Source of the DNA: Aquatica leii
Taxonomy: Eukaryota > Arthropoda > Insecta > Coleoptera > Lampyridae
Assembly: GCA_035610365.1 (NCBI GenBank)
Contig: CM069436.1
Location: 37,021,117 to 37,085,116 of the forward strand
DNA length: 64,000 bases
Direction of reading: 5' to 3'
Shown here: positions 55,720 through 64,000 of the stretch, piece after piece
Layout of the letters: each line of letters begins with the position of its first letter
How positions within the stretch are numbered: the stretch's first letter is position 1
The notes under the pieces: model-generated
Database searches by the model: none
Told to the model about the DNA's origin: nothing
The model's input: only the letters and a program-made list of their open reading frames with translations
Translations under genes and position numbers: made by a program

Positions 55720-57400
55720 TTTGTTTGTGTTGTATTGGTCAGCTTCTTTGTTCGTACCTAAATGGAGTATGTATGTGTCTCTTTGACTATGTATGAAACA
55801 ATCTCCAGAGTAAACAGGTGTTTAAAAAATTGAATAGATTTTACAAATTAGTCATTGCAAGAAGTATTTCGGAATCTTTAAAGTTAGTAGCGTCATACGA
55901 AATATCGATGCATTTTATCCTCAACGTAACTTTTCTCTTTTTTTTTTAAGTTTTTGTGCCAGGGGTTGCAACAGATACTTTATTATTACTATCCTATTTG
56001 CCCAGGTCTGTCTTTGGTGATACTTCGTCATTGCTGATTTTAGAAATTACGTAAGATTGCTAAGCCAATACGTTTGCAAATTCGATGTGTTGATTGAAAT
56101 TGTTTTTTTTTGTTTCTCTTGATAAATTTTTGTCGCCACTTTTAATTTATTTTATAATGGTATTCCGTTATATTTTTCTTATCATAAAACCATTTTTAGT
56201 AAATTTCGTTTTTAATAAGTTTTTTCTTTACAGCTTTTAGTGCCAGATTTATCACAGAGACAAAATTAAGCTACACAACATAACATTGATGTATCATTAT
56301 TATGTTTTTATACAAATCTGAAGTGAAAGCCTTTACGTTGCTGATTGTGAATTTTTCACATAAAAATACTAATTTGCTTTTATTGTGTAAGTAAACAAAC
56401 AGTGATAGTTATGCAGAAGCTGTAAATACGCCAATTGTAACAAAAAATGGTACGAAGAGTGAGGACGCGAGCGTGCTAGATATAGAACTAATTACATTAA
56501 CGGAAAGAATCGGAGTAGAATTTAGAAAAAAATTTTTACACGTGCCATATATGTCACAGTATGCAGTAAGAAATATTAATTCTTGACACAGCAAAAAACT
56601 ACAGATTTAAAATTGACTTAATTATTTTTATTTATTTATTATTTAAATCAGTTGCGTTATGACTTACTGCTGAAACGCTTTCAAATACCATCGAAAAATA
56701 TTAAAAATTATAAATCTTTAAACACGTCATTTTTCAAACTTTAATTTTTGTACAACTAGACAAAATCTGGACTTATATATGCCACACAAAATCTGGATCG
56801 CATAACTTTTATTAACTAAAAACCTTCTCAACAGGAGAACAAATGTTTGCTCGGTGATCTAAAGTAACGTTTTCTTTTAACCATTCCTAGGTTACTACTT
56901 TTAAGTAATAAGTAACAGTACTTGAAAAGTTTTTCTGTCTATCATCAAATTTCTAAATTTTTGAAGTTGAATGTTATTTTAGTTAAAAAATTGAACAGGT
57001 GCAGGTCTCTAAAACAAAAATTGTTTTTAACTACCAACAAATTTGTGAATTATTTAAAGCTTAAAGTCGCTAAAACTAAAATAAATAAAATTTATATGTA
57101 TGGAATATCATCGTACGTTTTATACTTATGACTTTTTCAATTTTATCTGGTGTTAGTAATTATTTATTACTAGTAAATTATATGTAATTAATTAGCATGA
57201 ATAATTGATTTATGATTGAAATTAATACACGGTTGTATCAACATAATTTTATTTATTATACTATTTATAATTATAATTTAAATCAATTTTATCATTAATT
57301 TTAAACATATTAATAAGTATTTATTTAAAAAGTAGTACATGTCTAAACATTTTTGAATTAATTTACATGTAATTAAAACACACACAAAAAAAGCTTATAA
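55720..57400. other. AT-rich intronic sequence
   Basis: No family motif recognised. 56400-56600 is slightly less AT-rich but I could not assign it. Confidence 0.4.
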
Positions 57401-57410
57401 AACATTCAGC

Positions 57411-57906
57411 AGTGTTTGATGGCAGAGCCATCTCATAGTATAAATTTACTATTATGATTAAAATTAACTGTAGATAGCTATAAACGATGGTAAATACGTT
57501 GAGTTAGTTTAGCACCCGCGAAATTCAAAATAAGCTTTAAAAAATTTGTCGGGATAAAACCACAACGTAAAAGGACATTGGGCGTGAGCAATGTCAATGC
57601 AATTGTGTAAACGCCACCAGAGTGAACTACTAGACAGCTGTTTCGCCCTTTTAGGGCTCATCAGTAGTAGGAGATACACTCTAATGTTGTTCCCACAATT
57701 GCATTGACGCCCCTTATAGCTTTATAATTAAGTACGACAAAGTTACTATTTAAAAGTGTTTGATGGCGACGAATTTTTCAAAGCTTATTTTGAATTTTGC
57801 GGGTGTTAAACTAACTCAACGTATTTACCATCGTTTATAGCTATCTACAGTTAATTTTAATCACATAGTAAATTTATACTATGAGATGGCTCTGCCATCA
57901 AACACT
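57411..57906. repeat. About 140 bp inverted repeats enclosing a hammerhead ribozyme
   Basis: The left arm 57411-57551 and right arm 57767-57906 are reverse complements with few differences (outer ends AGTGTTTGATGGC... / ...GCCATCAAACACT). The 215 nt between them carries a 15 bp outer stem (57593-57607 with 57694-57708) around the ribozyme, and a second direct copy of AGTGTTTGATGGC at 57755. No coding frame. It is probably a non-autonomous retroelement related to Penelope-like elements or retrozymes. Confidence 0.85.
57619..57682 (-). ncRNA. Type I hammerhead self-cleaving ribozyme
   Basis: On the minus strand the conserved core is complete: CTGATGA (57664-57658), stem II GCCC-TAAAA-GGGC, GAAA, a minimal stem III around CAGCTG, then TC, with predicted cleavage after C at 57633. 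Stem I is formed by CTACTA / TAGTAG and, beyond an internal loop, AGAGTG / CACTCT. All residues essential in known hammerheads are present. The very short palindromic stem III is the kind that is best formed in dimers, as described for hammerheads of Penelope-like elements and retrozymes. Confidence 0.88.
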
Positions 57907-57909
57907 TTT

Positions 57910-59200
57910 GAATGGTAACTTACTTACTTGGATGGTACTTACTTACTAACTATAGTGTGTTTAACAAATAAATAGAGTTAAGCCCTTGTTTTAATTTTGT
58001 ATGATTATTTAAGTCAATGTATGGAGAGACCCGTTTACATGGCGCAAATAAAAAATATAACTTTAACATTTAATCATTAATGAATTATTTCAGTACGCAC
58101 CTGAATATATACAACAAATCATTAAAATATACTACTTTGTTAAATAAATAGAAATGGCAAATACTTATAACTGCGCGAAGTTTACCAAAATGTCAAACAT
58201 CGAACTGAAGTTGTCATTAAAGTACATATGTTTGTTGTGATACTGACTTGAAAATTTTAACCAATAATAAAAACGTATTCAAATTTAGCGCGGATTTGTT
58301 AGAAAAGCTTAAACTTTATCTTTTCACCATGGGTAACTTGACATTTTATTTGTTGTTACAATCGTTTGTAACGTCCCGTTAGAGTTCATTACATTAAAAT
58401 TCAATTTTACATTTATTTATTTTCTGCAACTAAGATTGCACGTAAATTTATTCAGTTTGGCAACGTCGCGTGGTGTCGAAACTACTGAGTAATAGCTTAA
58501 GCTTGCACTTCCGCTTGGGCCGTGCGTGTCGTAGTGATGCGAGGAAGACAAATTTTCTTGATTATGGCGTAAAAACGCACACAATTTAATTTTTATTCAT
58601 TCCATCTAATTGTTGGTGAGTTTACGTTTATTTTGATATAATGTTTCTATTGAATTCAACATTTTTAGTGATTTCACAATGTTACGCAATATTTAGACAA
58701 AGGAATTTATTTTGAAGGCCGTTGTTGTAAATGCAGCGTGAGTACATCATGCCATTTAAAAAACCATTCTAATTATTTATATTTAGGGTTTTTTACTTTC
58801 TGGATTTACTGGATCTTTTCGTTTACTGGATCGTTTCGTTTATTTCGGTTTTTACTAGATCGTTTATTTTGGTTTTATTAATGGATTTTCCGTTATTGGA
58901 GTTTATTATACATTGGTTTTTGCTTGCTGTTGTGTTTGGAAATCTACATTCGTTTGGACGAATCTTATCACTTCAACCAAGAACGTGCTAAAAGATATCC
59001 CATAACGTTATATTAAACATGGTGAGTCAACTGGAATTAAGTTACTACATTTTACATTCACATTAATTAAATTCAGTTATTAAAACTTTTCGGGAATCAT
59101 ACTGGATAACAAATTAACCGTTTACTATTTTTTGCATTTAATATCAATTACTTATTAAGTTTAAGATTTTACGTTTTTTATTCATCACCAATTTAAAGGT
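57910..59200. other. AT-rich sequence with a possible LTR fragment
   Basis: 58377 onward begins TGTAACGTCCCG, and near 59201 there is TTGGCGCCC, similar to the primer-binding site of many insect LTR retrotransposons. The interval could be a decayed LTR. No protein motif is present. Confidence 0.25.
58795..58905 (+). repeat. Degenerate tandem repeats of a TTTACTGGATC(G)TTTCG unit
   Basis: Three to four imperfect copies of about 18-25 bp can be aligned between 58795 and 58905. Confidence 0.5.
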
Positions 59201-59212
59201 GGTTGGCGCCCT

Positions 59213-59282
59213 AATATTTTATTCCTAATATTTTATTTCTAATATGTTTAATTCAAATATTGTTTAATTCAAATATTGTTCA
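59213..59282 (+). repeat. Short tandem repeats (two families)
   Basis: CTAATATTTTATT is repeated about three times (14-15 bp period), followed by TTTAATTCAAATATTG twice (16 bp period). Confidence 0.75.
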
Positions 59283-59514
59283 TTTTTCTTTAATGTAAAT
59301 AGTGTATTATTATGTTATAGTTAATAAATTAAAGAAATTCACGTCTTTGTATTTACTTGGATTCAGCTCACACCCAGAGGTTTGTGCTTTCGATTGCTGC
59401 CGTGGTCAAATTATTATTTTTACTTTTATTAAATGTATTCTCACATTTTTTATTATACGTTCTTTATTCGGAATAATTTTTATTACACGTTATTATCGAG
59501 TGTATTTCTTGTCA

Positions 59515-60290
59515 ATTGCGGTACTGCAACTAAGTGAATTCGACAAGGGTCGCATTATTAGCCTACGTAAAAGTTTTTTTTCATTTAAAAAAATGGTTAA
59601 CCTTCTTAACCGTAACCAATCTTATGTAGGACGGGGTTATTAAGCATGGTGTAGAAAAGGTCCAACACGTCGTAGAGGAGAAAGTGGACGGCCAAGACAG
59701 ATAACTATGATCCACAACCGCCATCTTTGATTAATGGCATTTATTGACAGATTCTCGAGTACAAGTTCAATAGCCGATCAATAGTTTTAAAACAAAAGGC
59801 GTCCTGTAACACTTTGTACAGTTTACCGTCGAATTAGAGCTTGTCATCGACAATACCTTGCAAATAGATTGGGACGTAGAATGGCATAAGGTAGTCTTCA
59901 GTGACAAATCCCGATTCTGTTTAAGAATGCACAATTGTCGCATGATGGTCAGACGTAGACGTGGATAACATCGCAATGTGCAATTTTTTGTTGAGCGGCA
60001 TGTTTACCACACTGTGAGAGTTATGGTATGGGACACTATTGTTTATGGAAGCAGGTAGCAGTTAGTATTCATCCGAGGCAACATGAATCTCCATTGATAT
60101 GTTGATAAACTGGTAGAACCACATATCCTTTCATTCCTCCAAGAATTGAAAGACACGATTTTCTAACAGAGCAATGCTCGTCTTTACATTGCAAGGCACT
60201 CTATAGAAAGCTTTGTAGTGGCTAACGCCACTATCTTGCCGTGGCCATCCAGATTCCAGATCTTAACTGGAGCAAAAAACTACACATCTA
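59515..60290 (+). pseudogene. Tc1-like transposase remnant
   Basis: The N-terminal helix-turn-helix lies in the frame ending at 59643 ('LQLSEFDKGRIISLRKSF' ... 'LNRNQSYVGRGY'), followed by an AT-hook-like 'RGESGRPRQIT' (about 59675-59705). Downstream in another frame: 'VVFSDKSRFCLRMHNCR' (first catalytic Asp, Glu changed to Lys, about 59895), 'VMVWDTIVYGSR' (about 60020), 'YVDKLVEPHILSFLQEL' (about 60095), 'QSNARLYIARHSI' (second Asp changed to Ser, about 60165) and 'ATILPWPSRFQIL' (about 60225). The D/E region after the last motif is lost. It is non-functional. Confidence 0.88.
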
Positions 60291-60309
60291 TTAGAGTATA
60301 ACAAAACTA

Positions 60310-62019
60310 ATTAATATTTTAGAAAAAAAACTTGCCAAAATAAATAGATACTTCATCACTTTTATTGACTTTATTAACTGCAATCTGTCTCTTCTATTTA
60401 CAAGTTAGTTTATACTCTTTATTACATATTTCTGAAGATTTTGTTGCAATAAACAAGCCAATCGTTTCGTTAGATTTACGAAGAATTTTGTCTAAATTGC
60501 TATAATTTTCTTCCATTTCGTTTTTCAATAAAGATTCAAAAAGTAAACAAACATTTGTCATAAATACTCAATTATTCATAGATGTTAAAATTCTGAATTA
60601 AATTTTAACTTTTTAACCGAATTCTGCAGTATGAAATAAAACCAATTACAACTTTTTAAATGTTTCTGATGCATTTTTTAATCAAAAAGCTCTAAAATCA
60701 ATTAAAATGTTTAAATTATTATAAGGAGGAAGAAAAACAACAACATTTTTAAACTTTTACGGTAACTATCCTCACAATTCCAAACTCATCTGTTAACATT
60801 TCGAGTCGTTACTGTAAAAACGTGTTTTTCAAACATATAGCATAAAATATCATTAAAATGTGTAGAAATAGTTTTAAGTCAAAAAACGTTTAAAAAATAG
60901 TTTTGCTACATTTTTAAGCTAAGTGCAGAGTTTTTACTTAAATTTGCCAAGGTTTTGATGGGAATAACAGAACCAACACAGCGTTGTGTTGTCCGTTTAA
61001 TTGAAGTTTAAATTCATTTCTTGAATTTCCTTATTTCCAATCTCATCAACTTTATCATCATTGTTCAGATTACTTAGTATCAGTGTTTTTAAAAATCTGT
61101 GGTGATTTAGTTTAGATTATAATATTAAAATTTAATAGATAAAAACTTGAATTGACAAACTATTGAAATTATTAATTTTCTAAATTAATATATGTACAAT
61201 TTATTGCACTGTAAAAATTAAGAAAAATTGTACGTATTATAGTAATTCCACAAGGAACACATCTTAAGTCCTTAAATTATTACCAAAAATTTTTGAGTAT
61301 TTTTCACAAAAAGTTTTAACTATTTTTTACCAAAACGAATGCTATACGTATGCATTTCAAATATTAAAATTCAAAATATTTCAATAGAAGAAAAGTAATA
61401 AAAGAAATATAAACAAGTCAAATAAAAACTCTATTAAAAAGTTATAAAACAACGTTTTCCAACAAAAGTGTGTTATTTATTGTCATAAAGAATATGCAGT
61501 TTATTGTTTTTATAAGTTTTTAAAACTAATTGTAAATGATGAAATTGTAAAAGCTAAAATATTTAAACTGCTTAAAATATTCATATTTTTTGATACAAAA
61601 AAAAATACTACAATAATTTATTGTTGCATTTAAGTTATTAATAACAATACTTATTACATAGATATTTGTTTTAAACTAACTTATCAATGCTGTAATATAC
61701 AATACTTAAGTATTTTAAACATTAACTACAAATTCTTATAAATATAAATAATGTTTTATTTAAAAAAGTGTTATCAAAATATTTATGAAATATGTACGTG
61801 CATTCAAATTTAAAGTATATTTAACAATAACTAAAACAATTTATAGTAATTAGTGTTGTACTTTTGTTTATAGTTTCTATTTTTATTATTGTACTTATTG
61901 TGTTTTCTTTATCCAATATCGTTAAAAATAATTATTTCTAAAAAAAGTAAACATAAATAATTTATTACTTCAATTAAGTTTTAGGAAAACAGATCAATAA
62001 CTATGTCTATAAATTTCAG
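60310..62019. other. AT-rich end of the 24.4 kb intron
   Basis: No feature was recognised except the acceptor at its end: ATAAATTTCAG immediately before 62020. Confidence 0.55.
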
Positions 62020-62219
62020 ATGGACCAGTAGTGATAGTCCGTGCTGAAGAGGTGCTACTTGTGGTCCTCGTCCTTACGCTTTGGGTGGCTGCGATTGCTC
62101 TTTTTTTCAATCGCTGGGGAAAGATAAGGATGTTAGAGCCGTATCAGCCAAAGTTTCAACAATCTCATCGACCGTCATGTCCTCTTGCTCCCTTAAGTCC
62201 ACCCGGAATCACCCCTCAA
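62020..62219 (+). CDS. Coding exon of a FNDC4/5-like protein (transmembrane helix and cytoplasmic start)
   Basis: The exon follows TTTCAG. With the base carried over from 37608 it encodes 'DGPVVIVRAEEVLLVVLVLT', then 'LWVAAIALFFNRWGKIRML' and 'EPYQPKFQQSHRPSCPLAP', and ends '...PPGITPQ' at the strong donor CAA|GTGAGC (62220). Residues VLLVVLVLTLWVAAIALFF form one membrane helix, followed by basic residues, so the C-terminus is cytoplasmic. The pattern R-x-E-V-L-x-V-V-L ... W-x-x-x-I-A-L-F ... I ... E-P resembles the membrane region of vertebrate FNDC4 and FNDC5 (irisin precursor); the family name is inferred from this alone. Alternatively the frame reads on to a stop at 62294, with AATAAA signals near 62350-62370, which would make this the last exon. 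Confidence 0.8.
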
Positions 62220-63430
62220 GTGAGCACTGTACAACGGCCTCAGAAATCGATCTGTGTATGCAATACTAAAATTATCAGCATTTTTTATCTTTAGTTTAAC
62301 AAGAAAAACAACGTCACGTCTTTTTAAGTATTGTACTTATTTATTGTTTTAATAAATACAATGCAATAAATTTGTAACGTTGTCATTACCACTAATTCAT
62401 GCACAAGTTCTTGCACTTTAGCGTAGAAAAACTTTTTAGCACAAACTTGAGTTTGTAGTATACGCACGCACCAAGATCGATTTCACTTAATTTACACTTT
62501 AATTTTAAGATCAAGACTAATAAAAGTTTTACAAACATAATTGGTAATTTACAAAAACGTTTTTAAAAATTTGTTTCAAATTCATAACATGCACGCAATT
62601 ATTCAAAATTACGTTATCAAAAACTAAAGTTTACTTTAAATCACGGGAATATAAAAATTAGACACGTTTTAAGTTTAAAATGTTACTTTACTGCAAGTAC
62701 AAGATGGAATTAAGTGTAAAAACGTAGCACCTTCTTATCTAAAAACGATAAATGCAATACGGTTGTAGAATAAAAGTAGTTTTTTAGAAGCACATCTTTG
62801 AAACTAGTTTTTATGTAAATAATATACTCTTTCTTTATAACGATAAAGTCAATTTTTTTTAAGATTATTAAAGTTAAACATAAAACTGCACAGTTATTTT
62901 AATTTTAATGTGTATTAATTACGTCTGTGTTTTTTGGGTCATAAGATTACATTTATTATACAAATAAAACTTTAAACCATATTAACAAAAAAACAAAATA
63001 TTATTTAACAAAACTTCTTAAAACTAACAGATGCATTCAATATTTAAAAACAAATTATGGTTTTGAAAAGAAAAATTTTGTTATAATCTAAGTAAAAAAA
63101 CAATTTTAATAACACGAAAATATCAAAAACACATTTTATCTACCATAAATAATAGATGAACAAAACTCAAAAACCATTGTTTATAACAAATGCTTATTGT
63201 AACATCCTTTTTTTTTGTTCGCCAGTGTTCTAATTTTAAAAAATATGTTTGGTTGATTGGCAATAACATTAGCGATTTACTATTTGCTACAATAGTTCTT
63301 GACAATTATTTATTTTTTGCGAGTATACCACTGATTTCATTTGTTCCCAGAAATAGAAATCTAAAAATTACATTTGGGAGGTTTAACAGGCCATGGAAAT
63401 TCACTGCTTTTGTTAACTAAACTATGAGGA
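62220..63430. other. AT-rich sequence after the exon
   Basis: Either the next intron or, if the stop at 62294 is used, 3' untranslated region and intergenic DNA. No element motif was recognised. Confidence 0.45.
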
Positions 63431-63439
63431 AACTTTTGA

Positions 63440-64000
63440 TTAAATTAGTTTCGTACTATTAGCCCTTCAACATCTATTGTTGGATATAGGCCTCCCCTGT
63501 TGCTCTTCATTAATCTTTGTTTCAAGTTTTGCCAACCCAAACTCGCGGTTCTCTTCAAATTGCCGATTCACCTGGTTTGTAGTCGGCTTTTACTTCTTTT
63601 TTTTACTCCAACGCCCGTCGATTTAACGCATGGTGTGACCGGCCCACCTCCATTTTAGTAAAGCTACTTCTTCCTTTATATCTTTTAATTTTGTCTTGTT
63701 TTTGATGTTCACATTCCGTTTCTTATCGATCAGTTTAATCTTCAGCATCGGTCGTTCCATTGCTTTTTGAGTTTTTGCTAATTTTTCTAATAAATTTTTT
63801 GTTAGGGACTATGTCTAGGCATTGTAGGATAATACCGGTAACAGACATTGATTGAAGTCCGCACTTCTTAATTTTAGATGTAGTGTTTGGTTTTTGAGTA
63901 TTTTGCTTTGTTTGCCAAATGCCGACCATGCTAACCGTATACGTCTCTGTATTTCCGCTTCTTGGTTTGTTTTGTTGCATTTAATCACCTGTTCTAAGTA
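63440..64000 (-). pseudogene. 3' end of a non-LTR retrotransposon (RTE-like), continuing past the window edge
   Basis: On the minus strand, 63800-63560 encodes in broken frames 'QKAMERPMLKI'-like text, 'DKKRNVNIKNKTKLKDIKEE' and 'LLKWRWAGHTMR-IDGRW', the conserved C-terminal tail of arthropod LINE polyproteins (K-W-x-W-A-G-H-x-x-R, D-G-R-W). The tail near 63480 ('QGRPISNN') is also typical. The reverse transcriptase itself would lie beyond 64000. The tail differs from that of the LINE at 41030-43500, so this is a second family. Confidence 0.75.

Noticed and set aside
56409-56594. 61-codon minus-strand frame
   Set aside because: No motif and no flanking element; random.
63190-63420. 76-codon plus-strand frame after the last exon
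   Set aside because: No splice acceptor in phase and no similarity to the membrane protein tail; AT-rich composition unlike the two exons.
1-64000. CRISPR arrays, bacterial promoters, operons, tRNA and rRNA genes
   Set aside because: None seen. Repeats present are eukaryotic transposon structures, and no cloverleaf or rRNA segments were recognised.

Overview
This 64 kb window is AT-rich (roughly 70% A+T by eye) nuclear DNA of an arthropod, most probably an insect. There are no operons or compact genes. The content is intronic sequence of one host gene packed with transposable elements. The mixture of piggyBac, pogo, Tc1/mariner, BEL/Pao, Gypsy, DIRS, Penelope-like and non-LTR remnants fits an insect genome.

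Host gene. Two short GC-richer coding exons on the + strand (37492-37608 and 62020-62219) have canonical AG/GT borders and join in phase 1 across a 24.4 kb intron. They encode the membrane-proximal stretch, transmembrane helix and start of the cytoplasmic tail of a single-pass protein. The helix region resembles the vertebrate FNDC4/FNDC5 family. Everything left of 37491 would then lie in the preceding intron (more than 37 kb).

Layout. 1-1010: Penelope-like (PLE) fragment and a GC-richer repeat patch. 1010-5400: AT-rich, featureless. 5900-9110: a Gypsy remnant split by a piggyBac (6127-7680) and a PLE (7681-8510). 9640-10500: second piggyBac. 10650-14700: featureless. 16075-22100: a decayed BEL/Pao element with a whole piggyBac (17556-19952) inserted near the start of its reverse-transcriptase region. 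24180-26215: two PLE fragments. 26519-34907: a DIRS1-type retrotransposon on the minus strand with inverted terminal repeats and an internal complementary region. It carries three nested insertions: an intact pogo element (26765-29313), a 584 bp MITE and a 267 bp MITE. 41030-43500: LINE. 46800-48560: decayed Tigger-like element. 51053-51180: palindromic MITE. 52150-54075: piggyBac interrupted by a 598 bp near-perfect palindrome. 54165-55710: inverted repeats around a mariner-like transposase. 57411-57906: inverted repeat enclosing a well-formed hammerhead ribozyme. 59515-60290: Tc1-like remnant. 63440-64000: 3' end of another LINE.

Most interesting items: (1) the hammerhead ribozyme inside the 57.4 kb inverted repeat; (2) the DIRS element, whose circle-junction region can be read directly although a pogo sits inside it; (3) an array of short hairpins with compensatory changes in the DIRS gag region; (4) an intact 617-residue pogo transposase with matched ends and TA duplication; (5) a recurrent hammerhead-like motif at four loci. 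Element assignments rest on motif recognition by eye; boundaries given as approximate were not computed.
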